The notes beneath the pieces were generated by a model that saw only the letters and a program-made list of their open reading frames with translations, was not told the origin of the DNA and made no database searches. A stretch of 64,000 nt of DNA from Sinorhizobium meliloti 4H41. Its GTDB lineage: Bacteria > Pseudomonadota > Alphaproteobacteria > Rhizobiales > Rhizobiaceae. Positions within the stretch are counted from its first letter, which is position 1, and the number at the start of each line of letters is the position of its first letter. The stretch spans positions 250,830-314,829 of the forward strand of contig NZ_AQWP01000003.1 in assembly GCF_000375585.1 (NCBI RefSeq), in the 5' to 3' direction. This document shows positions 1-11,082 of the stretch, piece by piece. The translations under genes and the position numbers were made by a program.

Positions 1-1
1 A

Positions 2-742
2 ATCGAGCGCCGCGTCGCGCAGGTCTCGTCCATTCTCAAGATCGACCATCTGCTCGACCGAAGGCCCGGCCAGCTTTCCGGAGGCCAGCGCCAGCGCGTG
101 GCGATCGGCCGGGCGATCGTGCGCAAGCCCGACGTCTTCCTGTTCGATGAGCCGCTTTCCAACCTCGATGCGGAACTGCGCGTCTCGATGCGCATCGAGA
201 TTGCCCGCCTGCACCGCGAGCTCGGCAACACGATGGTCTATGTCACACACGATCAGACGGAAGCGATGACGCTGGCCGATCAGATCGTCGTGCTTCGGGA
301 CGGCCGGATCGAGCAGGCCGGCAGCCCCCGCGACGTTTACGAGGACCCGGCCAACATGTTCGTGGCAGGCTTCATCGGTTCGCCACGGATGAATTTTCTC
401 GATGCGGAATGGCAGGGGGACGGGACGATCCGGGTCGGCGAGACCACAGTCGAGGCAGCGATCGACGGCGGCAGCCTGAGGCACGGCGAGCGCCTGCTTT
501 TCGGCATAAGGCCCGAACATATCGCCGTGGCGGAGCCGGGACCGGAACGGATCACTGCCCAGGTCGAGTTCTCGGAATATCTCGGTGGAACGCGCTACCT
601 CTACTGCCAGCTCGAAGACGGCCAGAGCCTCGTCGTGGAACAGCGCGAGGGTCCGAACTGGCAGGCAGGGCAAAGACTTTCTTTCGCCGTACCCGAGGAC
701 CGAAGGCGGTTCTTCGCCGAAGACGGGCGGCGTTTGCGGTAG
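2..742 (+). CDS. Sugar ABC transporter ATP-binding protein (MalK/UgpC type), 5' end missing
   Basis: C-terminal two thirds of an ABC ATPase that would power a carbohydrate importer at the inner membrane. The reading frame is open from base 2, so the gene starts before the window; an internal GTG at 98 is not the start. The signature LSGGQRQRVAIGRA, the Walker B segment VFLFDEPLSNLD and the switch histidine in VYVTHDQTEAM are all visible. After the nucleotide-binding domain comes a TOBE-type regulatory domain (IGSPRMNFLDAE, FGIRPEHI), which is typical of the MalK/UgpC/MsmK (CUT1) subfamily. The associated permeases and binding protein would lie upstream, outside the window. The substrate cannot be inferred from this part. 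Confidence 0.93.
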   Translation: MERRVAQVSSILKIDHLLDRRPGQLSGGQRQRVAIGRAIVRKPDVFLFDEPLSNLDAELRVSMRIEIARLHRELGNTMVYVTHDQTEAMTLADQIVVLRDGRIEQAGSPRDVYEDPANMFVAGFIGSPRMNFLDAEWQGDGTIRVGETTVEAAIDGGSLRHGERLLFGIRPEHIAVAEPGPERITAQVEFSEYLGGTRYLYCQLEDGQSLVVEQREGPNWQAGQRLSFAVPEDRRRFFAEDGRRLR

Positions 743-1008
743 CGAGCCGCACCGCTCTCAACTGCCGCATGGCCGTGCTTGGTTATGCAGATGCAGGGGG
801 CTACATTTAAAGAAGCGATCCACATGGAGGGCCGGCGTGCCGATCAATGTCAACAACCCGAGGCGGATGCCCTGACGCGCAAGGCGTACCGATCCTGGCC
901 ACCGACGACGAGTTTCGGCAGAGCGCGCTGATTAAGTGCAGCCGGAGTGTCTTCCATCGGAAAGCACCGCAAGGGGTCCTGAAGTTCCTGCCCTTGGGGG
1001 GGCTCCTT

Positions 1009-1643
1009 CTATGAAGTATTTTCAATAGCAGCCGGCTTCCACACCAGATCCCTGTCGGCCATACCTGAAAGATCCAAGGTTACCCGAATACCGTTCCTGA
1101 TTCGCCGTCGTAAGAGATCGGTGCGATCAGGTGTCGTCCGAAGCAAAGCGCTCCGATGGAGTGCGCTCAACTGAGAGCGCGAGATTCTTAGCTCCAGGCA
1201 AGTAAGCGATCCAGGCGCGTACTGCTCGGGAATGGAACCGAAAGCTCGATCTCCAAGTGCTCCCAATCAGCAACCTCGTGCAGCAGCTCCTTTCGAACCT
1301 CGAATTCGGAAAACTCATCGATCCTTTGCGACTTCCGCCTGAGTGCTTCGAGATTGAAAGTCTCCGCTTGAATCCAAGAGGGATCGTTGGACTGTAGTGC
1401 GTTGAGGACAGCGGGACGGATGTCGCGAACATTTCGGCGTTCGAATATTGGGCGGTTCCAGGTCCTGTCGCACGTCGAGCATTTGTAGATAAGCCATGCA
1501 TCAAGCTTCCGACCATTGGCATTAAGCCTGATCTTGTTGCTGCTTTCGAAGGCTCTAACGCCGCCGCATCCGCTGCATGCTACCCAAGGCTGAGGGGGGA
1601 TTAGGGGAATGATGGTCCAACGGACCTGAAGTGTATTGCACAT
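1009..1643 (-). pseudogene. DUF1062 family protein, frameshifted near its C-terminus
   Basis: The reading frame from ATG 1643 (preceded by AAGGAAGG) encodes about 150 residues resembling DUF1062: tryptophan-rich start, CSGCGG and CSTCDRTW zinc-ribbon-like cysteine pairs, then NRPIFERRNVRDI. It stops at 1188 just after LDRLLAWS. The expected continuation (ELRISRSQLSALH, then IRVTLDLSGMADRDLVW) follows directly in the next frame down to a stop at 1009. Adding one G near 1194-1198 restores one open frame of about 210 residues. The function of DUF1062 is unknown. The family assignment comes from recall of the motif pattern, so a natural short version or a sequencing error are both possible. Confidence 0.62.
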
Positions 1644-1676
1644 ACCGTCTTGGCCTTCCTTTCGGAAGTCCACCAA

Positions 1677-2150
1677 GATGGGAGCTTGAGAAAGCCATTA
1701 GGGCACGGCATGGCGGCGTTCGGGGGGTGAAGAGCTGAGACAGCGGGGCTGCACTTGGCACATTTAAACGATGCCAGACCGGTCTCATGCCACCACCCGA
1801 TGAACACATTCATACCCCACCAACTCTCGTCGGCCGGCGGCAGTACGGGTGAGAAATGGATTGAGACCGGTTTTTACTTAGGCAAAGTGGACCTCTGCAT
1901 GCCAACGCTCTTCACCAAAGCGATAACAAATGATCCGGTTGAGATGGAGTCCTCATTACGGCAGAACCGACAAACATGTCGCGTGCTGCATTTTTGCAAC
2001 TCTGCGATGTGGTCGGGTCGTGTAGCGCACTCGTTTTCCGCGTCTGATGACTGCGTCCACGGCGGCCGTGTTCACACGTCTTAGGAAGGTAGATTGAACG
2101 GTTTCGCTACCTTGTGTTAGCGTGTACACAACCGAATACAGGATAATGTC
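1677..2150. other. Gene-poor interval
   Basis: About 470 bases between the DUF1062 remnant and the toxin-antitoxin pair. Open frames here (for example 1755-2084 plus) have no ribosome-binding site, no recognisable motif and unnatural composition. The only structure seen is the inverted repeat just upstream of the antitoxin. The preceding stretch 743-1008 is likewise empty. Confidence 0.6.
2112..2131. promoter_or_regulatory. Putative autoregulatory operator of the toxin-antitoxin pair
   Basis: Inverted repeat TTGTGT-N8-ACACAA, containing the perfect palindrome GTGTACAC (2122-2129), lies 20 bases before the antitoxin start. Ribbon-helix-helix antitoxins normally bind such palindromes in their own promoter. 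The assignment is by position and symmetry only. Confidence 0.5.
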
Positions 2151-2420
2151 ATGCCCGTCAGCACCACCATGACCATTCGGGTCAGCCCCGAGTTAAAGAA
2201 AAAGCTCGATCGGATCGCTAGCGCCACTTCGCGCAGCCGCTCCTTCCTCGCGGGCGAAGCCCTGGCTGCCTATGTGGACCGGGAGCTTGAAATCATCGAC
2301 GGGATCAAGCGCGGCATGGCTGATGCCGAAGCTGGCCGCCTCGTTCCGCATGAAGAGGCCATGGTTGAAATTTTCAGCTTGATCCGGAAGGCCGAGACCG
2401 GCAAGGGCGATAAAGTTTGA
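2151..2420 (+). CDS. Ribbon-helix-helix antitoxin (RelB/ParD-like)
   Basis: 89 residues. The N-terminus has the ribbon-helix-helix pattern: a short beta strand (TMTIRVSPELKKKLDRIA) followed by two helices, with SRSRSFLAGEALAAYVDRE as the second half. The C-terminal tail is acidic and hydrophobic, as expected for the toxin-binding part. It would bind DNA as a dimer and neutralise the toxin encoded immediately downstream. The stop overlaps the toxin start (TTGA), so the two are translationally coupled, as is usual for type II toxin-antitoxin modules. CopG/RelB and ParD are hard to separate by eye. Confidence 0.85.
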   Translation: MPVSTTMTIRVSPELKKKLDRIASATSRSRSFLAGEALAAYVDRELEIIDGIKRGMADAEAGRLVPHEEAMVEIFSLIRKAETGKGDKV

Positions 2421-2725
2421 GGCGGCCTGTTCAGTGGTCGCGTGCAGCTCTGGATGACCTCAAGGATCAGGTTTTCTTCATTGCACGGGAAGACCCGGAT
2501 GCAGCGGCAAGAGTGGCGGGCCGGGTCCGCGATACGGCCGCAGCACTCGGCGAGATGGCGACCGGGAGGCCGGGGCGGGTGATCGGTACGTACGAGAAGT
2601 CCATCACCCGCTTGCCCTATGTAATCGCATATGCACTGATGAACCACGGCGGCCGCGAAAGCGTCATGATCCTGCGCGTCATCCACACCGCGCGGGAATG
2701 GACAGCCGAGGAATGGCCGCCTTAA
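2417..2725 (+). CDS. RelE/ParE-family toxin
   Basis: 102 residues, starting at TTG 2417 inside the antitoxin stop. The ParE/RelE pattern is visible: VQWSRAALDDLKDQVFFIAREDPDAA at the start, GRPGRVIGTYEKSI in the middle, and LPYVIAYAL...VMILRVIHTAREW at the end, where the terminal His-Thr-Ala-Arg motif is characteristic. Family members either cleave mRNA on the ribosome (RelE) or poison DNA gyrase (ParE); the sequence seen here does not decide which. With the preceding antitoxin it forms a complete type II module, a common persistence or plasmid-stabilisation element on rhizobial replicons. Confidence 0.87.
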   Translation: MRRPVQWSRAALDDLKDQVFFIAREDPDAAARVAGRVRDTAAALGEMATGRPGRVIGTYEKSITRLPYVIAYALMNHGGRESVMILRVIHTAREWTAEEWPP

Positions 2726-2902
2726 AGCACGTCCAGGAAAAGTGTGTAGCGGTTCTCCGGTCGGAAGTGCGGTGGGTCAAATGCTCTACAGCGCCGCGTA
2801 TCAGACACGCAAAAGTCGCTGCAGCACTTTGATCTGCTGCATGTCTTTGCCCTTCAACGATTACGATTAAGGAACGTGCAGTAGGTCTACTTTGCCTCTC
2901 GC

Positions 2903-3889
2903 TCAGCCCTCGCCGATGGTAAATGTCGGTGCTTCTGGCGGTTCGGAGCCGCGATAGTGGCTTGGCGGCAGGCCGATCACACGCTTGAAGGCGCGGCTGA
3001 ACGAGGCTTCCGAGTCATAGCCGAGGCGGCGCGCGACGACGGAGATGCGCATGCGGTCGCGGGTCAGCCATTGCCGTGCCTGATGCATGCGCACCTGCGT
3101 GAGGTAGCGGGCCGGCGTCTCGCCAACCACGGCGGCGAACTGCTGCGCGAAGCCGGAGCGCGAGGCGCCCATGAGCTTGGCGAGGGAATCCACGGTCCAG
3201 CTCTTTTCCGGATCGAGGTGCATGGCCGCGATTACGCGGCCGAGCCCGGGATGGCGGACCGCCGCCACCCAGCCATTGGTATTGCCGCATCCGTGCTCCA
3301 CCCAGGAGCGGATGATGAGCGCCGCGAGCACGTCGGCCAGCCGCGCAAGCACGCCGCCGGAGCCGACGCGGCTGGCGCCGACTTCCCGCGCCATGGCGTC
3401 GAGCATGTGCGGGATCGCCGGCTCGCTGGCCGTCAGGGCGTCGATGCGCATCACGTCCGGCATCATGCGCAACAACGGATGCATCGCATCCATGTTGAAC
3501 CGCAGACTGCCGCAGAAAAGGATGGTGGTCTTGCCGCGCCCGCCCCCGCAGACGTCGTAGACGCAATGGCATACCTCCTGGACCGAATAGGCTTCGAGCG
3601 GCGACAGCTTCTCGCCGGGCGCACTCGCCAGCGCATGCGCGCCGCCACGCGGCAGAAGCACGGCATCGCCGCGCTTCAGTTCGATCCAGTCTCCGTCGGC
3701 CACCCGCAGCCAGCAGTCTCCGCAGATGAAGTGGAAGCGTGCCGCCTCCTGCGCCGGAAATGAAATTCCCCAGGGCGCGGTCAATTCGCAACGGACGTAA
3801 TCGACGCCGTCGAGGCGCAGTCCGCGCAGAAGTTCGCTGAGAAAATCCTCCGAAGCGGAAGAAGATGTTTTGGACGAATGATCAAGCAT
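2903..3889 (-). CDS. AraC-family transcriptional regulator
   Basis: 328 residues from ATG 3889; an upstream in-frame ATG at 3925 is less likely because it would run into the divergent promoter. The N-terminal half is a cupin-like sensor domain of the AraC_binding type (FHFICGDCWLRVADGDWIELKRGDAVLLPRGGAHAL). The C-terminal third carries two helix-turn-helix motifs typical of AraC/XylS (WTVDSLAKLMGASRSGF and ISVVARRLGYDSEASFSRAF), ending near PSHYR. It is divergent from the MFS exporter with 75 bases between starts, so it probably controls that gene and itself. The inducer is unknown. Confidence 0.9.
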   Translation of the reverse strand: MLDHSSKTSSSASEDFLSELLRGLRLDGVDYVRCELTAPWGISFPAQEAARFHFICGDCWLRVADGDWIELKRGDAVLLPRGGAHALASAPGEKLSPLEAYSVQEVCHCVYDVCGGGRGKTTILFCGSLRFNMDAMHPLLRMMPDVMRIDALTASEPAIPHMLDAMAREVGASRVGSGGVLARLADVLAALIIRSWVEHGCGNTNGWVAAVRHPGLGRVIAAMHLDPEKSWTVDSLAKLMGASRSGFAQQFAAVVGETPARYLTQVRMHQARQWLTRDRMRISVVARRLGYDSEASFSRAFKRVIGLPPSHYRGSEPPEAPTFTIGEG

Positions 3890-3964
3890 TGCGGAATTTC
3901 TAGCATGGAATGTCCAGGGCGTCACGCCTTATCTAAGCCGGACCCTCTCAAGGAGACCGCTCTT

Positions 3965-5170
3965 ATGACAGATACAGCGACCACTTTGGACGCCACGTTC
4001 ATACCGGAAAGCGAGGAGCGAATCGATCCGGCATGGGCCGGGGTCGGCTCCCTCGCGCTCGGCGTGTTCGGCCTCGTCACCGCAGAATTCCTCCCCGTCA
4101 GCATTCTCACGCCGATGGCCGCCGATCTCGGTATCAGCACGGGCACGGCCGGCCAGGCGGTGACGGCGACCGCCGTCGTCGGCGCGGTCGCCGGGCTGAC
4201 GATCGCCATCGCCACGCGCCGGTTCGACCGCCGGCTCGTGCTTTGGGGCCTCACCCTGGCGCTGATCGCCTCGAGCCTGCTTGCGGCTTTCGCCACCAAT
4301 CTCGCCATGCTCCTTGCCGCACGCGTCGTCCTCGGCATCGGGCTCGGCGGCTTCTGGTCGATGATGGCGGCGATCGCCTTGCGCCTCGTGCCGATGTCGC
4401 TCGTGCCTCGTGCCATGTCGATCGTCTTCACCGGCGTCTCGGTGGCGACGGTCTGTGCGGCGCCTTTAGGCGCCTATATCGGCGATCTCTGGGGCTGGCG
4501 AGCCGCATTCCTGATGGCTGCGGCGGTCGGTGCCGTAACGCTGATCGTGCAGATGGCGACCATACCGCGGCTGCCGCCGCAGTCGGCGCCGAGCATGAAG
4601 CTTCTGTTCGACCTCATGCGCATGCCGAGCATCCGAATCGGGATCATCACCGTCCTGCTTTTCGTCTCCGGCCACTTCGCCGGCTTCACCTATGTGCGCC
4701 CGTTCCTCGAAAACGTCCCGGAGTTCGGCATCGAGGCGATCTCCCTGATCCTGCTGGCTTACGGCATCGGCGGCTTCTTCGGCAATCTCGCCGGCGGGCT
4801 CATCATCGAACGCAGCATCACGGCGGCCGTGAGCCTCGGAACGCTGCTCATCGCGGCGATGGCGTTCGCCCTCGTGACCTTCGGTTCGCTCGATGTCGTG
4901 TCGGCCGTGGCGGTGACCCTGTGGGGCTTCGCATTCGGGGCGCTGCCCGTCGCCGTCCAGACCTGGATGGTGCGAGCCGCACCCGACCATGCGGAAAGCA
5001 CGGGCGGTCTCATCGTTGCGACCTTCCAGGTCGGCATCGCCAGCGGCGCTGTTCTCGGCGGGCTCTTCGTGGACAGCTTCGGCCCGCTCGGTGCCATCAC
5101 CTATTGCGCCGTCGCGACGCTCGCGAGCGGGCTCTACGTCATGGCCTCGCGGCGCAGCATAGCCTTCTAA
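3965..5170 (+). CDS. MFS transporter, DHA1/NepI-like efflux permease
   Basis: 401 residues from ATG 3965, preceded by AAGGAGA. There are about twelve hydrophobic segments, with the DHA1 pattern near the start: GVFGLVTAEFLPVSILTPMAADLG in the first helix, then the loop ATRRFDRR between helices 2 and 3 and ARVVLGIGLGGFWSM. This arrangement is typical of the NepI/AraJ/YdhP group of drug, purine-nucleoside or sugar exporters. It would export a small molecule across the inner membrane using proton motive force. The divergent AraC-type gene is the likely regulator. The substrate cannot be read from the sequence. Confidence 0.9.
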   Translation: MTDTATTLDATFIPESEERIDPAWAGVGSLALGVFGLVTAEFLPVSILTPMAADLGISTGTAGQAVTATAVVGAVAGLTIAIATRRFDRRLVLWGLTLALIASSLLAAFATNLAMLLAARVVLGIGLGGFWSMMAAIALRLVPMSLVPRAMSIVFTGVSVATVCAAPLGAYIGDLWGWRAAFLMAAAVGAVTLIVQMATIPRLPPQSAPSMKLLFDLMRMPSIRIGIITVLLFVSGHFAGFTYVRPFLENVPEFGIEAISLILLAYGIGGFFGNLAGGLIIERSITAAVSLGTLLIAAMAFALVTFGSLDVVSAVAVTLWGFAFGALPVAVQTWMVRAAPDHAESTGGLIVATFQVGIASGAVLGGLFVDSFGPLGAITYCAVATLASGLYVMASRRSIAF

Positions 5171-5204
5171 CGGGCCTCGGCGTGTCGGAAGAAAACCGAC
5201 ATTC

Positions 5205-5290
5205 GCCTGCGGGCACCTCCCCGCAAGCGGAGCGAAGAAACAAGCGGCGACCTCCCTCTCCTCGGGTTTAACCCGAGGAGAGGGCAGCCA
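5205..5290. repeat. RIME-like palindromic intergenic element
   Basis: Between the convergent MFS and thiE ends. A first imperfect palindrome (CCTCCCCGCAAGCGGAG, about 5215-5232) is followed by a perfect 15-base-pair stem with a one-base loop at 5254-5284, beginning CCCTCTCCTCGGGTT. Two linked palindromes of this kind match the general design of the Rhizobium intergenic mosaic elements. It could also end transcription from both sides, although no T run follows. Confidence 0.6.
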
Positions 5291-5296
5291 CGGCAA

Positions 5297-5902
5297 TTAT
5301 CTCCACGCCTCCGTCTTCCGTATCCACTCCCTTGTCCTTCCCTCCGGATCGGCATTCAGCGTGATGTCCGTCACCACGGCGGCGCTGTCGGCGCCGTGCG
5401 CGAAGACACCTTCGATCCGCTCCGTATTGAGGCCGCCGATGGCGACGAGAGGGAGCGGGTGAACGCGCTCGCGCCACCATGAAAGCCGCTCCAGCCCCTG
5501 GGGCGCCCACTTCATCTTCTTGAGGATCGTCGGATAGATGGGTCCGAGCGCGACGTAGTCCGGTTCGGCTGAGAGCGCGTTTGCCAGTTCCGCCTCGTCA
5601 TGGGTGCTGACGCCGAGCTTGAGCCCTGCGGCACGGATGGCGGCAAGATCGGCCTCCGCCAGATCCTCCTGTCCCAGATGGATGAAATCGCAGCCTTCCT
5701 CTATCGCCAGCTGCCAGTAGTCGTTGACGATCAGCTGGCATTCATGGGCGGCGCAGACTGCCCTGGCGACCCGTAGCTGGCGGCGGATGTCTTCCTCGTC
5801 CCGGTCCTTAATGCGGAGCTGGACGAGCCTGACGCCGAGCGGCACCAGCCGTTCGATCCATTGGGCGCTGTCGACGATGAGATAAAAGGGGTCGAGCTTC
5901 AC
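5297..5902 (-). CDS. thiE: Thiamine-phosphate synthase
   Basis: 201 residues from GTG 5902, whose first bases overlap the thiG stop (GTGA). ThiE joins the pyrimidine diphosphate and the thiazole phosphate to make thiamine phosphate in the cytosol. Visible landmarks are the TIM-barrel phosphate and substrate segments [45 protein letters not shown] and [11 protein letters not shown]. It is the last gene of the thiCOSGE operon. Rhizobial ThiE proteins share this short form. No thiD kinase is present in the window, so the pyrimidine diphosphate must be supplied from elsewhere. Confidence 0.95.
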   Translation of the reverse strand: MKLDPFYLIVDSAQWIERLVPLGVRLVQLRIKDRDEEDIRRQLRVARAVCAAHECQLIVNDYWQLAIEEGCDFIHLGQEDLAEADLAAIRAAGLKLGVSTHDEAELANALSAEPDYVALGPIYPTILKKMKWAPQGLERLSWWRERVHPLPLVAIGGLNTERIEGVFAHGADSAAVVTDITLNADPEGRTREWIRKTEAWR

Positions 5903-6672
5903 GAGAATACTGCCTTTCCGATGACGGGGGTGGACGGGACGGCTATGTCGCGCGGCTCGAGCATGCCGGCGCCGTGAGCCGCGTGCCCGGCATCGATCGC
6001 CTTGGCGAAGGCTTCGGCCATGGCGGCGGGGTCGGCAGCGCCGGCAACGGCGGTGTTGAGCAGGACCGCGTCGTAGCCGAGCTCCATGACCGTCGTCGCA
6101 TGGGACGGGCGGCCGATGCCGGCGTCGACGATCAGCGGCACGTCGGAAAATTCCGCGCGCATGGCGCGCAAGCCCTGCACGTTCTGCGGTCCCATGGCGC
6201 TGCCGATCGGCGCGCACCAGGGCATCAGCACCCGGCAGCCCGCCTCCAGCAGCCTTTCGGCGACGACGAGGTCGTCCGTCGTATAGGGGAAGACCTGGAA
6301 ACCTTCCCCGGTGAGGATGCGGGCCCCCTCGACGAGGCCGAAGACGTCCGGCTGCAATGTGTCCTGGTGGCCGATCACTTCGAGCTTGATCCAGCTCGTG
6401 CCGAAAACCTCGCGTGCCATCTTCGCGGTCAGCACCGCCTCCGAGATCGAATGGCAGCCGGCCGTGTTCGGCAGCACGCGCACGCCGAGTTCGCGGATCA
6501 GCTCGAAGAAGGCGCCGCCCTGCCGCCCGCCGGCCGTCTCGCGGCGGAGCGAGACCGTGACGATATCGGTGCCCGACCGCCGCACCGCCTCGGCGAGCAC
6601 GGCCGGCGAGGGATAGCGGGCGGTTCCGAGCAGCAGTCTCGACCGGATTTCTGTTCCGTAGAATAGCGGCAT
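5899..6672 (-). CDS. thiG: Thiazole synthase
   Basis: 257 residues. ThiG builds the thiazole phosphate from deoxyxylulose phosphate, dehydroglycine and ThiS-thiocarboxylate. The catalytic lysine that forms the imine with the sugar is in SWIKLEVIG (Lys96). The phosphate-binding and barrel segments [41 protein letters not shown] and [10 protein letters not shown] are intact. It starts 2 bases after the thiS stop and overlaps thiE by 4 bases, so it is translated as part of the operon. Confidence 0.96.
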   Translation of the reverse strand: MPLFYGTEIRSRLLLGTARYPSPAVLAEAVRRSGTDIVTVSLRRETAGGRQGGAFFELIRELGVRVLPNTAGCHSISEAVLTAKMAREVFGTSWIKLEVIGHQDTLQPDVFGLVEGARILTGEGFQVFPYTTDDLVVAERLLEAGCRVLMPWCAPIGSAMGPQNVQGLRAMRAEFSDVPLIVDAGIGRPSHATTVMELGYDAVLLNTAVAGAADPAAMAEAFAKAIDAGHAAHGAGMLEPRDIAVPSTPVIGKAVFS

Positions 6673-6674
6673 CG

Positions 6675-6872
6675 TCAGCCTCCCTGCATCGGCGACAGAA
6701 TCTCGATCCGGTCGCTGTCCTGCAGCCGGTAGCTGGATCGGTCTGCCTTCTGGATCAGTTCGCCGTTGACGGCGGTCGCCAGCCACTCGCCTTCGAATTC
6801 GAGGCGCTGCAAGACCTCGGCGAGTGTAGCGGCCTGAAGCTCGTGTTCCTCGCCATTGACGGTCAGCTTCAT
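6675..6872 (-). CDS. thiS: Sulfur carrier protein ThiS
   Basis: 65 residues ending in Gly-Gly, the C-terminal diglycine that is adenylated and converted to a thiocarboxylate. The beta-grasp pattern [13 protein letters not shown]...[17 protein letters not shown]...[11 protein letters not shown] is complete. It donates sulfur to ThiG. The start overlaps the thiO stop (ATGA). No ThiF-type adenylyltransferase is encoded here; in rhizobia it lies elsewhere or a MoeB homologue serves. Confidence 0.95.
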   Translation of the reverse strand: MKLTVNGEEHELQAATLAEVLQRLEFEGEWLATAVNGELIQKADRSSYRLQDSDRIEILSPMQGG

Positions 6873-7846
6873 CGGGAATCTCCTTTGCGTGTCTCGTCGC
6901 CCAGGGCCAGCGCTGCCACTTCCCGGGCCGTGGCCGGGGAGAGCAGGAAGCCATGACGATAGAGGCCATTGACGGTGATGGTATTTTCGCGGCGCGAGGC
7001 CCGCGGCAGGTTGTCGGCAAAGGCGGGGCGCACGCCCGTGCCGGTCTCGACCAGGCGCGCTTCGGCGAAAGCCGGATGGAGCGCATAGGCGGCGTTCAGC
7101 AGTTCCATCAGCGAGCGGGTGGTGATCGGGCCGGCGTCGTCGCTCTCGATCATCGTCGCGCCGCACATGAAGAGCCCGCCGCCGCGCGGCACGATATAGA
7201 GCGGGATGCGGGGATGCAGCACGCGCACGGGGCGCGAGAGCGCCACCTCGTCCGTCTGCAGATAGGCCATCTCGCCGCGCACCCCGCGTAGCCCGTCGAT
7301 CTCGCCGATCCTGGACGCGCCGGTGCAATCGACGGTGAGCGCGAAATCGCGATCGTCCATGTCCTCGCCGGCGAATACCGCACCGCGTGCCGTCAGCCCT
7401 TGCCGGAGCGCCGAGAGTGCCCGGCGCGGGTCGAGATGCGCCTCCTGCGGAAAGAACAGCGCCTGCCGGAAACGGCCGGCGAGAGCCGGCTCCAGCGCTG
7501 CGATCTCCTCCGCCTCGAGCGAGCGGAAGCCGGAGGTGCGGGAGGCGAAGCGCTTGAGTTCGGCTCCGTCTCGGGGTTGCGCGACGACGAGCGTGCCGTT
7601 GCGATGCACGGAACCGGCAGGGAGCGCGGCTTCCCACCAGTCGGCGGCGCCGATGCCCAGCCTCAGGACGGTTTCCTCGGCGCTTTCGCGCTCGCACCAG
7701 GGAGCGAGCATGCCGCCTGCATACCAGGAAGCAGCCCCGGTAAAGCCGGCGGCATTTTCCATGATCGTCACTGCGGCGCCGCGCCCGAGAAGTTCATGGG
7801 CGGCGGTGAGGCCGGCGACGCCGGCCCCTCTGATCAGCACGCGCAT
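6869..7846 (-). CDS. thiO: Glycine oxidase ThiO
   Basis: 325 residues, a DAO-family FAD enzyme that oxidises glycine to iminoglycine (dehydroglycine) for thiazole formation. The N-terminal dinucleotide-binding motif is [19 protein letters not shown]. The FAD-contacting segments [13 protein letters not shown] and [18 protein letters not shown] and the C-terminal [11 protein letters not shown]...[11 protein letters not shown] are clear. It begins one base after the thiC stop and overlaps thiS by 4 bases. ThiO is the aerobic alternative to the radical enzyme ThiH. Confidence 0.94.
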   Translation of the reverse strand: MRVLIRGAGVAGLTAAHELLGRGAAVTIMENAAGFTGAASWYAGGMLAPWCERESAEETVLRLGIGAADWWEAALPAGSVHRNGTLVVAQPRDGAELKRFASRTSGFRSLEAEEIAALEPALAGRFRQALFFPQEAHLDPRRALSALRQGLTARGAVFAGEDMDDRDFALTVDCTGASRIGEIDGLRGVRGEMAYLQTDEVALSRPVRVLHPRIPLYIVPRGGGLFMCGATMIESDDAGPITTRSLMELLNAAYALHPAFAEARLVETGTGVRPAFADNLPRASRRENTITVNGLYRHGFLLSPATAREVAALALGDETRKGDSR

Positions 7847-7847
7847 C

Positions 7848-9885
<2,038 letters not shown>

Positions 9886-10078
9886 TGAATGGCGCAATTA
9901 GGGACGGTTATCGCCGCGGCGTCAAGATGGTTTTTGAGAGCGATGGCGACGGCGACTGCACGTGAATCAGAGCGTATCTCGAAGAGGCGTCAACGAGAGG
10001 CCGTGCGAACGCAACCGGCGGTATTGCTGCCGATCAGGAGGGAGGTGTCGCAAGCGGGCTCCGCAGGTCCGCTCCTGC

Positions 10079-10471
10079 TCAGATCGGCAACTGAATTTCC
10101 GAAGCAAAGGTATAGGTAATATATCGCTCCTCGAAGTTCCTCGGAACCATCGTGATGAGCTGGGATTGGAGCGGAAGCCCAGCGGCCCTGTCGATCCACA
10201 TTCGAACTTGCCGCTTGGCGTCCAAACGCACGTTTTTTGATCCTCCAAGGTCCACTTTCCCAACGGGAGTATTCTGCCCATTCGGTGAGAATGACCTCTT
10301 CGTTTCCAAAATTGTTGAAGCCGTCATTGAGCCACCGGTTGACCAACCGTGCTCGCTTGACTTCGCTCATTTCCGGATCGCGGCCCGGATCGTTCCACAT
10401 TCCGTATCCCCCGCTGACGTCGGCGTGGCAAAGAACGAAATACCGATCGCGAGCGCAGCACAAATTCGCAT
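10079..10471 (-). pseudogene. Small secreted protein, apparently broken by two compensating frameshifts
   Basis: From ATG 10471 the frame encodes a signal peptide (MRICAALAIGISFFATPTSA) and DTECGTIRAAIRK, then meets a TGA. The sequence carries on sensibly in another frame (MSEVKRARLVNRWLND...ESGPWRIKK) and returns to the first frame for the C-terminus (NVRLDAKRQVRMWIDRAAGLPLQSQ...YITYTFASEIQLPI), ending at 10079. One missing A near 10370 and one extra A near 10240 would explain both shifts and restore about 130 residues. The C-terminal part resembles small periplasmic proteins with a LolA-like strand pattern. Assigning the middle frame is inference. The stretch 9886-10078 beyond it shows no gene. 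Confidence 0.42.
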
Positions 10472-10494
10472 GGTGCCTCGTCGCGTTTGCGCTA

Positions 10495-11082
10495 TCACTG
10501 GACCGGCCGAATCCTTTCATATGGCACCGTATACTCGTCGGCTGTGCCTTCCTCGTAGATCTTGGCCAGCGTCGCCTCGAGATCAGGCGAATAGAGCGCA
10601 CTCCACTCATCCACCATTTGGCCGTCCTTCTTGGTTGTCTGCCGGACTTTCCAGACCTTGTATTTGCAATTCTCGAGCGCGAAGTTCTCCTGGCCGCCAA
10701 CGTTCAACTCGAAGGTCCACTCCGCGTCCGCAGGCTCATCGGGACTGAGTGGAATAAACGAAATCTCGTGCCGTGCACCTCTTTTGAGCGGGAAAATATC
10801 CTTCAGATCGGATAGCGCATAGATTGCCTGCGGTGCTTCAGCGTCCATGCGCGACAGGTCGATCAGTCCTCGATAGGAGAACACGGTCTGCCGCCCCGGC
10901 CCGCCATAACTGTTTTCGATCCGGATGATTTGTTCGTGGTGCTTTCGAAATTCGCTCTGTACATTGACTTGCAGCAGCCGGAAACCTCGCTTGGCCGTGG
11001 CTGCTGTCGGGCACTCGGTAGCATAAACCGTCGTCGGCAGTAGCATGGCGGCTAGAGCCGACAAAAAAAGGTTCCTGCGCAT
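10495..11082 (-). CDS. Secreted hypothetical protein
   Basis: 195 residues with a clear signal peptide (MRRNLFLSALAAMLLPTTVYA, cleavage after Ala21) and a mature part carrying two cysteines (TECPTAA near the start and ALENCKYKVWKV), which could pair in the periplasm. I do not recognise a family. The same-strand small secreted gene follows 23 bases downstream, suggesting a two-gene unit; the downstream member appears broken. Composition matches the neighbouring genes. Confidence 0.7.
   Translation of the reverse strand: MRRNLFLSALAAMLLPTTVYATECPTAATAKRGFRLLQVNVQSEFRKHHEQIIRIENSYGGPGRQTVFSYRGLIDLSRMDAEAPQAIYALSDLKDIFPLKRGARHEISFIPLSPDEPADAEWTFELNVGGQENFALENCKYKVWKVRQTTKKDGQMVDEWSALYSPDLEATLAKIYEEGTADEYTVPYERIRPVQ

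Noticed and set aside
1755-2084. 109-residue open frame in the gap before the toxin-antitoxin pair
   Set aside because: No ribosome-binding site, no recognisable domain, composition unlike the neighbours.
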